From the NCBI GenBank assembly GCA_033297075.1, contig MU858308.1:1-40436 (forward strand): a stretch of 40,436 nt of DNA. The letters run 5' to 3'. The notes beneath the pieces are model-generated. The model did no database searches. It was not told where the DNA came from and saw only the letters and a program-made list of their open reading frames with translations. This DNA comes from Rhypophila decipiens (Eukaryota > Ascomycota > Sordariomycetes > Sordariales > Naviculisporaceae). A program made the position numbers and the translations under genes. Each line of letters opens with the position of its first letter. The first letter of the stretch is position 1. Positions 10,887-21,246 of this stretch are shown here, in pieces.

Positions 10887-12003
10887 GGCATGTACTTTGC
10901 GGGTGGAGAGGACGACTTCTAAATAGACAAGATGTGTTGCATGTTGGTCAGGAGTTTAAACCCACAAACCAAAAGCGTTGATTTGTATAAATAGAGCACC
11001 GCCGGCAGCGGTTTCCAGACGGGTAACAGAAAGACTGAAATGCAATCGCCATTAGACAGAGGACAGAACCACCAGAGAGGTCCGAGGTGGTGGAATGCCT
11101 TCATATCTACAGCCTGGACGTGGAAACGGCTCGGGACTAAGCAAGTCAGTCACCCATCTCGATTGCCAGCAACCAACTCTTCAGCAGTTGGGAGATCAGC
11201 CATCGTCTTCCGGTATACGACCAAAGGACGCGATTCGGGGGGCTAGTTAGTGCTCTGGAGCTGGTGAATTGGCAAAGTGGCTGGACTATTGACAGGTCGG
11301 ATTGTCTTGAACCTGACGATTCGAGGTGCCACGAGTAAAAACGAAGCTTGTGGCAGGCAAAGATGACCTTGGCTTCCAAATGGCGGCGGCCTCTCCCATA
11401 CATTGCTGCCTGAGGTTTTAACAACAAAAGATTTTATATTTATGGTAAGAGCCAGGACATTTTGTTTGAAGCTCATCCAATTCTTTTTGGTATTTGACAC
11501 CAACACCGCCAACGGTTTGCCTTTTTGGTAGCGAAAAGAAGGAAACATTGGGGAGAAGACATCACTCATTGTCATCGGAATTCGGGAAAGGAAGGCAGCC
11601 AGCCTCGCTTCACTTTTGAATTGAAGATGACCGAATTCCACACTTTTTCTAGAAGGATCAATGAATGGATTTCCGTGTCGAATTAATCGAAAAGCCAGGT
11701 GCCGGTATGCTGTCAGTGGCGATCGCGATCATTTTGTGGGTTTCGATGAGCCGTTGAGGTGACAGCCCACCTATGTCGTCATAGATGATTTCAGATCCCC
11801 CCCGTAGCTTCCACGATATAAAGCAGCATCACGTCTCCCACCCATGAGCTTGTTGGACCCAAATAAAACAAAGAACCAAGTTCCAGACGAACCCATTAGC
11901 CTGACACTGTTCTCAAACTCTTAGCTCAGTTTACCATTTACAATTCTGAGGACTACAACAACCACAACTCCCCTACCAGCCATCTCACCAACTGAATCTC
12001 AAA
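10887..12003. other. Divergent promoter region between receptor-like gene and SDR
   Basis: About 1.1 kb shared head-to-head. For the minus-strand gene a TATTTATA element (complement of 10986-10993) lies about 100 bp upstream of its start. For the plus-strand gene a GATATAAAG element at about 11815-11823 lies 180 bp upstream, after a run of seven C at about 11797. A minus-strand frame of 132 residues (11243-11641) has no family features and poor coding character, so I left it out. Confidence 0.45.
11815..11823 (+). promoter_or_regulatory. Likely TATA box of the SDR gene
   Basis: GATATAAAG about 180 bp upstream of the SDR start codon, followed by a CA- and CT-rich stretch typical of fungal transcript leaders. 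Confidence 0.45.
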
Positions 12004-13017
12004 ATGACGGACAAAGGGCAATTCGAGAGTGGTATGTTTTACCGTCAGAGTGTGCTTCAGTGACACCTTTTCTGATCAAGTGTCCACCTCAGGCCATGAA
12101 ATTCCGGTCACGCACCAGAAGTTTCCCGGCAAGGAGACTGACATGCCGAACCCAAAGCCTCTGTTTGACGAGCTACCCACAGATGATGGTAAAAGCCAAA
12201 AGTACAAGGCCGCAGGCAAGCTTCAGGGAAAGAATGCCATCATCACAGGTGGTGACTCGGGAATCGGCCGGGCCACAGCCATACTCTTTGCCATGGAGGG
12301 CGCCAGCTCACTGATCGCCTATCTCCCGGAAGAGGAGAAGGATGCTCAGGAGACCAAGAAACGCGTCGAGGATTACGGCCAGAAGTGCTTCTTGGTGGCA
12401 ACAGATCTTACAGACAGAGCCAACTGCAAGAAGGTGATTGACGAGGCCGTCAAGGTCTTCAATGGCAAGATCGACATCTTGTTCAACAATGCGGCATACC
12501 AGAACATGATTGAAGATATCAAAGACCTGTCTGAGTAAGTATACTTATCCAGCACCGTCGATGGCTCCCAATGCTGACACAGAACAGGGAACAATGGGTT
12601 CACACATTCAATACCAATATCCACCCCTTCTTTTACCTCGCCAAATACGCTCTACCTCACATGAAGCGTGGTGCGACCATTATCAACAATGCAAGCATCA
12701 ACGCCTACATCGGACGCCCTGATCTTCTCGACTACACGTCCACGAAGGGAGCCATCATCTCTTTCACACGTGGCTTGAGCAACCAGCAAGTCGGCAAGGG
12801 AATCCGCGTCAACGCTATTGCTCCAGGACCAGTCTGGACACCTCTGATCCCATCGACCATGACGGACAAGGCACAGAAGCAGTTCACCAGTCCCATGGGC
12901 CGGCCAGCACAGCCCAGCGAGATTGCGACATGTGTGGTGTTCTTGGCCTCGGCTGATAGCTCCTGCATCAGTGGACAGACAATCCACTGCAACGGTGGCA
13001 ACATTGTGAACGGTTAA
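12004..13017 (+). CDS. Short-chain dehydrogenase/reductase of the YghA/YhdF type
   Basis: Three exons, 12004-12031, 12093-12534 and 12588-13017, with introns of 61 and 53 bp, give 299 residues. The Rossmann motif TGGDSGIG is at residues 61-68, the NNA motif follows the fourth strand (LFNNAAY), and the catalytic set is S193, Y206 and K210 (YTSTK). The C-terminal NAIAPGPVWTPL and SGQTIHCNGG are standard for classical SDRs. The roughly 55-residue N-terminal extension with FPGKETDMPNPKP is characteristic of the bacterial general-stress group (YghA, YhdF, glucose-dehydrogenase-like), which is also widespread in fungi. The substrate is unknown and NADP(H) use is likely but not shown. The product is soluble, with no signal peptide. 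The unspliced reading frame begins inside intron 1; the 28-nt first exon encodes MTDKGQFES. Confidence 0.88.
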
Positions 13018-14127
13018 GCGTCCATGGGGATATGGCTCATGTATCGGGGCATCGCCCGGCTGTTGGTGGACAACAAATTCTGGTGGAATCGCTAGACAAG
13101 GACAACTTCTTATTCAGCAAGGTTATCTCGTCGTTTCCAGTATCCAAAAGAGGCTCCAAAGAGGCGGCCAGCATGGGTTTTGCGCTTTGAGTGTTGATCA
13201 TGAAGCAGTCAGGCGAGACAATGGTTCTTATCAAATAGTACCCCGAGATTTACTACCTAAAAAAACCACTCCCTAAATAACAAAAAACTTGTATTAATTA
13301 TATCCAGTGATCTCTGTTTTGTATCCGTATGAATCCCAGGTCCCTTGACTTACATGGTGAAGGTTTTGGGGATTGACCAATAATGTTCGCAGAAAGGCGC
13401 CAATTTCGCCGGATTGGGAAGTGACCACATCCCAGTCCCTGACAACAAAGTTTAAAAGCATTCGAGGTATACTACGTCAGGGGGTCTTGAGATGGTGTTC
13501 CAATTGCCAGGAGAGATCTGGATTCCAAATCGGATCGAGCTGTAATGGAAAATAAAATCCATTAGGTATGACACAGAACAATGCTCTCCACCTCTCAGCC
13601 GTCACTTCGAGATCACCTCTGGAGAAGAGCAGATCACATTGTCAATCCCAAGTGACATGATGATCTACAGTCTATGCTTGATACTACATACGGGTAGAAT
13701 ACAAGGAAGGCTGGTCTCTGCCTTGTGCTATTTATGAGTTCGATGGGTAGAATGCCGCCCGCCATGCACCGGGCAGTCCGATGCCCAAATGAGAACGCCC
13801 GAATGCCCTCAGACGATGCGTCCTCCGAGATGCCCAGAACTCCAGCAAATGAGTTCCCCAAGCTGTCCTGATATGAATGCAAACGACAAAGAGAAGCGTC
13901 GATCTCAACCTCCCGAAAGTTCCAGTCATTATCCCATGCCAACAAACAAATCACCAACCTCCTCTCAGGTCGGTCAACTCGTCTCCCATAACAACAATAC
14001 CACCGCTCGCCAAACTAGGACAGAACTCCCGGATGGGTCAAATCAGCGAGATCAAGCGTTCCTCTTTTTGCTGCACTGCCCCTCCACCTTCGGCCGCCAA
14101 TTTTGATTCCTTTCGTTCCCCCTGTTC
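13018..14127. other. Intergenic region, convergent
   Basis: Between the SDR stop and the stop codon of the next minus-strand gene. AT-rich just after the SDR (13255-13310), then mixed composition. Reading frames on both strands overlap each other, are short and have no recognisable domain. I see nothing else in it. Confidence 0.4.
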
Positions 14128-16206
14128 TTACATGTCCATGGACGGATTATAGTCACTATCACGATTGTCGTCATAGTCGCCGCTTTCTGCCTCTGTCTCA
14201 TCCTCCTTTTCATCCTTGTACTCGTTGTCCTCCCCAGCAGCTTTGTCCGCATCAAGATGACCACCTGGAACACCAGCAAACGGGCTGACAGCTTCCTTTA
14301 CTTCCTGCTTCACTTCCTTCTTTACTTCTCCCAGGGTCACGCGCTCCCCATCATTTTCAATATTGGTAGCCTCAGGGTCTTCCTTAAAGAATCCCCTTTT
14401 CAGCTCATCAACGAACCACTTTTTTGTCTGCGGAGCCGAGTAGAGGACCACACGTCCCATGCGGACCAACGCAACCTCCCACAACAACTTCAAGGCCTCG
14501 TAGTCACCCGGACCACCTCCAGTGCCAACCCAATTGGTCAAGTTGAACGCCTGGATGCCAAACTCGCGAACTCGCAAAACGACGGGGTCGCTCTGCCATG
14601 CAGCGGCAATTCTGTCCCTGAGACAGCAGTCGTCATGCATAATGCGGAGCTCCTCGGGACTGAGATCGTTCATGGGTGACCAAATGGGAGTAGTGCGCAA
14701 CGTGGGAACGTATGCGAGCCCTGCAGGATAATTGTGGAAGGAATCCTCGGCGTAGTTGGGGGGCTGAGGGGGTAGCGTTCTTGTAGAATCGAAGTAGCCT
14801 CCTGTCATCATGTAGTCCTGGACTTGCTTGTGATACAATGCATGTTCCGGTGGGCTCGCTGATTCAGTTTTAATTTGCCAAAGGTTTCTATTTCTGACAG
14901 GTAAGCCTGGAAGTGGAGGTTCGTGATGCGCGAGGCCAGCCATAACATCCTGTTCTGCGTTGCGAGGGAGGTCTGTGATGTCGAGATGGAATGGGCAGTA
15001 ACCATCGGTTTCAAACATTTCGTTATAGACACCCATGACCTGCTGTTCACGCTTTCGGGAGGAGAAAGGACCGTTATAGGGAGGCTGTCGTTGCATGGGA
15101 AAACTGGGTTCTGCCTTGATACGCTTATTCGTAATCTCAAGCGATCCTAGCCGAGGTCCAGAGCCAGACGGAACACGTTGGGAACGTTGAGCCCGAGTGG
15201 GACCAGCCAGGTGGTTCTTGCTTTCAACGGCGGTTTTATCCTTCTTGTCCTCAAGATCGCGTATATTTTCCTGAAAACGTCGACCAGGTGTACTCATACG
15301 ATGCATCGCCATAGCAGCCGAGGCCCGGACGGATGACCTACCTGCGGCAGCCGTGAAGTGACCGACATGAGAGGTGAGCTCTTTGGGCGAAGGCGACTGT
15401 TGAAGGGTCAACGAGCTAGAGGTAGGGCAAGCATGATTCTCGTCGCTCGGTGGAACATGCTCAGGAGATTTCCCCAAAGATCTAGTGTCCTCATGGGCCG
15501 CGTGCAGCTCGGGGTTGGAGCTAGCGTGACCTTGTTTAGAAGAGGCCGAAGAAGTTGGAGATTGTGCTTTTCTTTGTCGCTTCTGAGCAACCGACTCGGG
15601 ATTGTTTTGGCCGTCCTCGTCATTTGCAAAGTGAACCTTGCGCTTTGGGCCAGAGCCGGTGGTCTTATTGGCATTATCGCTCCCCGGCGCACTTCCTCCG
15701 GCGTCTGGCGCGACACTTTTCGATCGGCTACGGCGGATCGGTTGAATTCCTGTAAAGCAATTGTTGGCCTTCTTGTTCGTTGGGTACTCCCAGTTAAGCG
15801 CTTGAGCGTCAACATGGTGTGTTATGTCTCCCTTCCACCGGCCGTTCATGGCACAATCCTGACAGATCAGGACCGGGCATTTAGAGCACTGATGGATGAT
15901 TCCAGTAGATCGACCCTCACAGAAATCGCACTTCTTGATTCTTCCGGGCTTTTCGATCCAGTCCCGATGAGTGCGACCATCGTCGCCGGAACTCAAGAGG
16001 CCGCCGTGATTGTCTCGGAGGGAGTCACCATAAGAATGGCCCGTCGTACCTTGGATGCTTTCCCCAGCGCGGCTTGTAGCTATTGATTTGTTGCCGCACG
16101 TCAGTTCTGCTATATTGAGATGCCTGATTTCCACAGGCTTGTAGGGAAACATATTTGCAATCTTACCGACACCAGCGTAGCGACTCTGCGGACCGCTTTG
16201 GTCCAT
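14128..16206 (-). CDS. Protein of unknown function with a C6H zinc-binding cluster and acidic tail
   Basis: Intronless minus-strand frame. The frame is open to 16419, but I place the start at 16206 (MDQSGPQSRY, good context CAGAAATGG), giving 692 residues, because the upstream part looks like untranslated leader. Residues 93-131 contain C-x2-C-x10-C-x2-C-x4-C-x2-C followed by HH (KKCDFCEG, HQCSKCP, ICQDCA), a likely treble-clef or B-box-like zinc site. The middle third is low complexity, with basic patches (IRRSRSKSV, GPKRKVHF) suggesting nuclear entry. A conserved-looking folded region comes near the C-terminus (LSPEELRIMHDDCCLRDRI to LKLLWEVALVRMGRV), then KKEVKQEVKEAV and a strongly acidic tail. 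I do not recognise the family. A chromatin or transcription role is only a guess. Confidence 0.7.
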   Translation of the reverse strand: MDQSGPQSRYAGVGKIANMFPYKPVEIRHLNIAELTCGNKSIATSRAGESIQGTTGHSYGDSLRDNHGGLLSSGDDGRTHRDWIEKPGRIKKCDFCEGRSTGIIHQCSKCPVLICQDCAMNGRWKGDITHHVDAQALNWEYPTNKKANNCFTGIQPIRRSRSKSVAPDAGGSAPGSDNANKTTGSGPKRKVHFANDEDGQNNPESVAQKRQRKAQSPTSSASSKQGHASSNPELHAAHEDTRSLGKSPEHVPPSDENHACPTSSSLTLQQSPSPKELTSHVGHFTAAAGRSSVRASAAMAMHRMSTPGRRFQENIRDLEDKKDKTAVESKNHLAGPTRAQRSQRVPSGSGPRLGSLEITNKRIKAEPSFPMQRQPPYNGPFSSRKREQQVMGVYNEMFETDGYCPFHLDITDLPRNAEQDVMAGLAHHEPPLPGLPVRNRNLWQIKTESASPPEHALYHKQVQDYMMTGGYFDSTRTLPPQPPNYAEDSFHNYPAGLAYVPTLRTTPIWSPMNDLSPEELRIMHDDCCLRDRIAAAWQSDPVVLRVREFGIQAFNLTNWVGTGGGPGDYEALKLLWEVALVRMGRVVLYSAPQTKKWFVDELKRGFFKEDPEATNIENDGERVTLGEVKKEVKQEVKEAVSPFAGVPGGHLDADKAAGEDNEYKDEKEDETEAESGDYDDNRDSDYNPSMDM

Positions 16207-19200
16207 TTCTGTCGTTTTTGATCGAGTGACTGTTTCCAGTTCTCTGTCGCCACGGGCAGGCAAATTTCGTACACCGGGTTTGCCGCGGCAACTGTTGATC
16301 GAGGCGAAGGGCCCAAGTTTGATTGCAGTTATCCAGCGAACGCGAAGAGAGAATCGGTTGTCAAGAAGAATCCAGATAAGTAATTCGGCGCGAAGGAGGA
16401 TGTGGGAGGTCGGGCACATACGGAGCTGAGAGAGGGGAGTGCCCGCTCGTTGGATGAATTAGCCAGGAAGGTGAATGATCGATGCAGCTCGAGTGTGCCC
16501 ACATTGAGATCGGATGAGAGTCGAAGAGTCATGGAGTTCTCGTGGTGGTTTGGGCGTTGAGGGCTCATGATCGATTCGTTCAGACGATCTCTGATGAATT
16601 GAACTGGAAAACATTTGCCATTTTGGGATGGAAATGTTTAGCTAGATTTTCGACTCCATGTTTGTGTAAACAGACAGGCACGGGAACGTTTCCGACAAGA
16701 ACTCCTACTAGGGAAGGACCCGGAGATAAGCAGAAAAGCTTGGTTGAAGACCTCTTTATCGACTTTTGGTTTCCCTCCTCGCCGCTGCTCGCCGCTCACG
16801 TCTTGCCGGAGGCCAAATGACCCACTCGGCCCTCCAGAGGGAATATGAAAAGATACACCGTGAGAAGGCTTCATAATTGAGAAGTAGACCCTCAACACGA
16901 CAAACCAATCCCGAAGTAAGAATTCGAGTAAGGACTAGATATCCTCGACCCACCTTTTCGATAGCCACCCGTTTTATCGGTGATGCTATCTGAGTTGGGC
17001 AGAGTAGACCATAATCCAACGTGATGAAACCCATTGCTGGGCCGGTTCTTCAGCAGCGAATACGGTAGCAGCTGATAGCCTGAGGATGTATGATAGTGGC
17101 TTCCGGGTTGGATATGATAGTACGATCCCTGAGCTTCCGAGGAGACTGGGACCAGAAAAGGAAGAGACGATGCGTCAACTTGTGTGTCTTGCTCGTGTTT
17201 TGTTTTCAAGAAAACAGAGTTCTGGTAACCCGGAAAAATAGGTCTGTAGTTTCCCTCAAGGAAAGCGGAATCGTCTGGAAAGCACAACGGTTCTGTTTAG
17301 GATCTTGGGTAGGTCCCCGGCCCTGCTTCCCCCTTGGTTTGTGCACTTGCACTTTCCAAGTCTGACAGCCGATCTCGAAGACGTGAGGCAGCTGCCTTGT
17401 CGAGAAGTAATTATTGTGACGGGGTACAGATCAGGCCCACATGACTGACGGCTAAGTTCCTTCTTCAAAGACTGAGCAAAGATAGTCAACTGATATCTTA
17501 ATATCACCCAGGCTGCTGAAGGTACGGAACAAAGCCTAGGAAGGTGTGGAGATCCATTCAGACCTCGGGTCATGGATGGTTGTCCTGCCACTTTCAAGCA
17601 GCCACAATAGATGAAAAGAAAGGAGTAGGCCTACGGGGTAGGAAGTGATGGAAGGACGTGACAGGCACGACTCGACGAGTGCCGTTGGATCTTCGCACTT
17701 GCCGCCAGTCCGTCGGACTTGACCACCAACTGCCACCGTCCGTCGCAAGTCGTTCGGATCCATCTGGCACCAACTGATGAGAGCTGACCACAGTTGGTCA
17801 AGTGGGAGGTCAATTTAGGCATTCAAGGCGTCCTGACTTTTCTGGGCGTTTGGAAAGACGTCCAGCAGGGACCGGTACGTACCAAGCACATGCCGTCCGG
17901 GGTGCCATGTTCGGAAGACTCTCGGGGCCAGTAAATGATCATAGCGCACGCAGGGGTGCGTTTTTCAAAACTTGCCAGAGAAGTGACAAGGGTCAGGGAG
18001 AACGGTGGGGCGAGCAACCAATCAGCTCTCACTTCACCCCTCCAGCAGCATTGCTTTTGATTGGGCAATTCGCCCGAGTAATTTAACTCTTTCGCGACTG
18101 CCTCGCGTCACTTTGGCGTTTGTCGCGTTTCTTCAGACTTCCCCGCCTTCTGCCCCGTTGCACGCCCCTCAACTCTTCTGAGTCACTCAACAGCCACCGC
18201 CCCAGGCTTTGGGGAAACTTATGGAGCCGTAACTATCCGTATATCCATATCTCACGGATGGATGCGAAGCATGAGGGTGCCTTCCGAACCGGGGATTTAT
18301 GGTCAGGCCGTTACAATCGCCTACCACACAAGCCACTGAAGTGAAATTGGTGAGAACGCTAGAGGTACTCTATCCTGACAGTTGCGGCCTGCAACGTCTT
18401 CCCCGTCTTGGGGCAACCCAAGACTTGGACCCTTATCTCGAGTTTGCTCTCGGGAGGGGTCGACGAATCTGCTCGTGGGGCTTGCAAGACACTCACCTCC
18501 CTGAGATCGCCTACAGCGTCGGCTCAAATTGTCCTGAAGACTTGCGGACCGACCTTGCCAGGGAGTTAAGGAGAGGGAGAATTGGCAAAGTTATCGTGGG
18601 CTTGGACAGCAAGATAGGGGCGTGTTCAAAACTGCGGATAGTGTATGCCCTCACATCGTGAACTTTCGAAGCAGCAGACCATGTCTCCACTCACACCGTT
18701 GCGTAGTCGATGTTGCTGAAGCGAGAATCATGAACCACCCGGATTTTATGGTGGTGGTGGCAGCACATCATGTGCATGTGGTTAAATTACACAACAACTC
18801 ATCGCCGTGGGTGTGTATCCCAAGAGGGTGTATGAGCCTGTCGGCAGTGCGCGGATCATGACGATGCTTCTATCCACACAGTGGAGATATCAGCCAGGAA
18901 ATCAGATGGGCCGGTCCTGGCTTCCGGTTTATCTCGTCAACGACAGGCATCATTATCGATTCACTCGTTATTCTTCCCTTCTATGGTCGATCGATTGTGG
19001 GCTCTTGAAATACAAGTGATCTGTTCTTTGTCCGATTAAGGAGACACTTTAGGTAGCTAGTAGCTACCAGTTCTGTATCACAATTGGTAAGAAGGGCAGT
19101 TATTGACCCCATATAATTGCGATAAATTGCAATCAGAACGCTCTCCGGGTAAACGACGTCGACTGTTCAGCCCAGCGCCACCGTTTCTATGATTATCTCC

Positions 19201-20367
19201 TGGGCGTCAAGGAGAAAAAACCCGGCTCAGTGTCTTTTACAACAGTGGCATATTACCCGTGATCCGAGCGAGCCGGAGGAACATCAGAAGATACCCGAGA
19301 CTCTTTCCCCTCAGATCTGAGGGAGAGACCGAGGGCGTTTTCCCCGGGTTGATCTCTTCAGAGGGAGGTGAGGTGAGGTGAGAGACCGGAGACTATTGCT
19401 AATGGAGCAAATTACCTCACGGCGTTGATCTTTCTGTTGTTGGAGCGCTCCATGCTCAGGTGCAACTCCAAGCTGCGCGGATTAATAAAAACGTGATGTG
19501 CTGGACAGAATGAAGTAAGCTTGCACAGCGTTCATACACTCGTTTAGAAGTCATTCCATACAACTGTGTTCCACGGTCGCTTCGTGTTGTGTGCTGTGCT
19601 CGAGAGCTCTAACCAACCGCCTCTTTCACCCCTTGTGAGAGTGTCGCTGCTGTGAATTGATGACTGAGAGAGCACCCTCATTTTCGTCGAACTTCCCAAG
19701 TGCTTGCATGAGGGCTTGCATCCACTGCAACTCCAGGGGCACTTGCAGCAAAGCCTCCATTTCCTTGATTGGTCAGATCCGTCCTGGCAGACGTTTGTCC
19801 CCTGCTCCTCTCGTCATGTGGCCCACTTTAAATCCAGCAGGCCAGCATCTGCCCCTGTCGACCGTTCCCACTTAATACAGCCCATTATTCCTCGCGCTCT
19901 TTTAGAGGTCCCTATTCCCGGGCCAAGCAGTTCTAGTTCGGGCGTTCCCAGCAAGCTCTTTCTCTCCACGGTTCTTCACCACCCACCCACCTCTGCTCAC
20001 CTTCGACTCACATTCTCGACACTCTGCCCATATCAACGCTTCTCACCGAACCAATAAGGCAACTCGATAACAATTGTCTATTCTGTACACCTTATTTCAA
20101 CACTACGACTTGGAACCTTGTGCGATTGTAGAGAGACCTGTTTTGTCCAGGCGCGCAACGTTCTCAGCGTTGTGCGACGCAGAGCGCATTCCTTTTCTGT
20201 CGCAAACTTTCGCCAGTTCCGGCCTCTCGCATCTACCCAGTCGCAGGCCAAAGACCCCTAGAACAACACATTTAAAAGATCATTCTGCTTCTATCAACCT
20301 CTTCAGCTTCATTGTACCGTTTGGAATCTACTACACCCCGTCGCACGAAAAAATAAATAAGCAAATC
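16207..20367. other. Long gene-free stretch upstream of the Myb gene
   Basis: About 4.2 kb between two divergent genes. Frames of 60-120 residues occur on both strands, but none shows a domain or a convincing exon pattern. Structure seen: an imperfect inverted repeat around 17718-17803 (ACTTGACCA against TGGTCAAGT); a perfect 16-bp palindrome at 19308-19323 centred on AGATCT; and a GAGGT tandem near 19366-19383. From about 19550 to 20367 there is a CT-rich leader-like region with several upstream ATGs, including a 117-codon frame at 19704-20057. I read this as a large promoter and a long 5' leader, or as unannotated non-coding transcription. Confidence 0.45.
19308..19323. repeat. Perfect 16-bp palindrome
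   Basis: CCCTCAGATCTGAGGG reads the same on both strands and lies about 1.05 kb upstream of the Myb gene start. Two related GAGAGACCG-containing segments flank it at about 19323 and 19381. A palindromic dimer-binding site is one possibility; chance is another. Confidence 0.4.
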
Positions 20368-21246
20368 ATGTTGCTCCCCTCGGCCTTGTCTTGCGACGCG
20401 TCGCAACCTCCGCTTACTCGCCTTCAAACCGCTCTCTTCGCATCTCCGCCTGCCAGTCCTCCTCAGCTATCACCTCAAAATGCCATCGGTAACATTTTCT
20501 CAACATGTCGCTCGCTTCAGTCACTCCTCGCATCTCCGGCGCCAATCCATGCGATCGCATCGGAACCCATCACGCCTCCCGCATCGTCGCACGCGCAGCA
20601 GCCCACTCCACCAATGGAACATGCACCATCGCCAATGAGGCTGCGACTGCGCTCGCGCAAGACAGATGCGCAGTCAACATTAGCTCCCGGTGGCGGCGAT
20701 CTCGCGCCGCGACGGAAGCGCATAGTTAAGCGCTCAGCGCCACCCCGAGGACCCAACAAGCGGCGCCGTGCGATTGATGATGAGAAGTGCCGGGACGATG
20801 AAGACAGCGAGCTGGATGCGGATCTCCAAGAAGGGAATGAGACACAGGAAACATTGGTACAGCAACACTCAAGACCGCAGACTCCCAAGAGGGCGCGCAT
20901 CGCCCCCGAGATCATTCCCCTTGGCTTGGAGCGCTCAGATTATCACGGTCTTCACATCACGAACGCGCTAGAAAACAACCAGGGCAGCAGTCGGCTGGAA
21001 AGTAACGACGATGACTTCGTCGTGGAGGTAGACGGAGAGACATGGAGCACAGAGGAGGACCGAATTTTAGTAGAGCTGGTGCTCGAGAAGCTCAAACTGA
21101 CCAAGTCAGACTGGCAAGACTGTGCACGGAGCCTTGGGAAGGATCGTAACAGCGTCGGGAGGAGGTGGAAGAGTCTGATGATCAATGGGGATGTGGGGAT
21201 CAAGAGGAGTAGTCGGAGAAGCAAACTTCATGGGACTTGGAGATGA
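20368..21246 (+). CDS. Myb/SANT-domain nuclear protein
   Basis: Single exon, 292 residues from the ATG at 20368; the frame is open upstream to 20074 but without coding character. The N-terminal half is Pro/Ser/Gln-rich and holds a conserved-looking segment (PPQLSPQNAIGNIFSTCRSL). The centre is basic (MRLRLRSRK, PRRKRIVKRS, GPNKRRRAI), likely nuclear localisation signals, followed by an acidic stretch. Near the C-terminus lies one Myb/SANT repeat with the three spaced tryptophans W226, W249 and W267 (TWSTEEDRILVELV, KSDWQDCARSLG, NSVGRRWKSLM). It should bind DNA or histone tails, but I do not recognise the specific family. It is flanked by 4 kb of apparently gene-free DNA on each side, which is common for developmental regulators. 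Confidence 0.75.
   Translation: MLLPSALSCDASQPPLTRLQTALFASPPASPPQLSPQNAIGNIFSTCRSLQSLLASPAPIHAIASEPITPPASSHAQQPTPPMEHAPSPMRLRLRSRKTDAQSTLAPGGGDLAPRRKRIVKRSAPPRGPNKRRRAIDDEKCRDDEDSELDADLQEGNETQETLVQQHSRPQTPKRARIAPEIIPLGLERSDYHGLHITNALENNQGSSRLESNDDDFVVEVDGETWSTEEDRILVELVLEKLKLTKSDWQDCARSLGKDRNSVGRRWKSLMINGDVGIKRSSRRSKLHGTWR

Noticed and set aside
16207..16419. N-terminal extension of the zinc-cluster protein to 763 residues
   Set aside because: The sequence before the Met at 16206 has no conserved character, and that Met has a good start context.
18299..18661. A 120-codon plus-strand open frame upstream of the Myb gene
   Set aside because: No family features and no typical coding bias; overlapping frames on the other strand are equally long.
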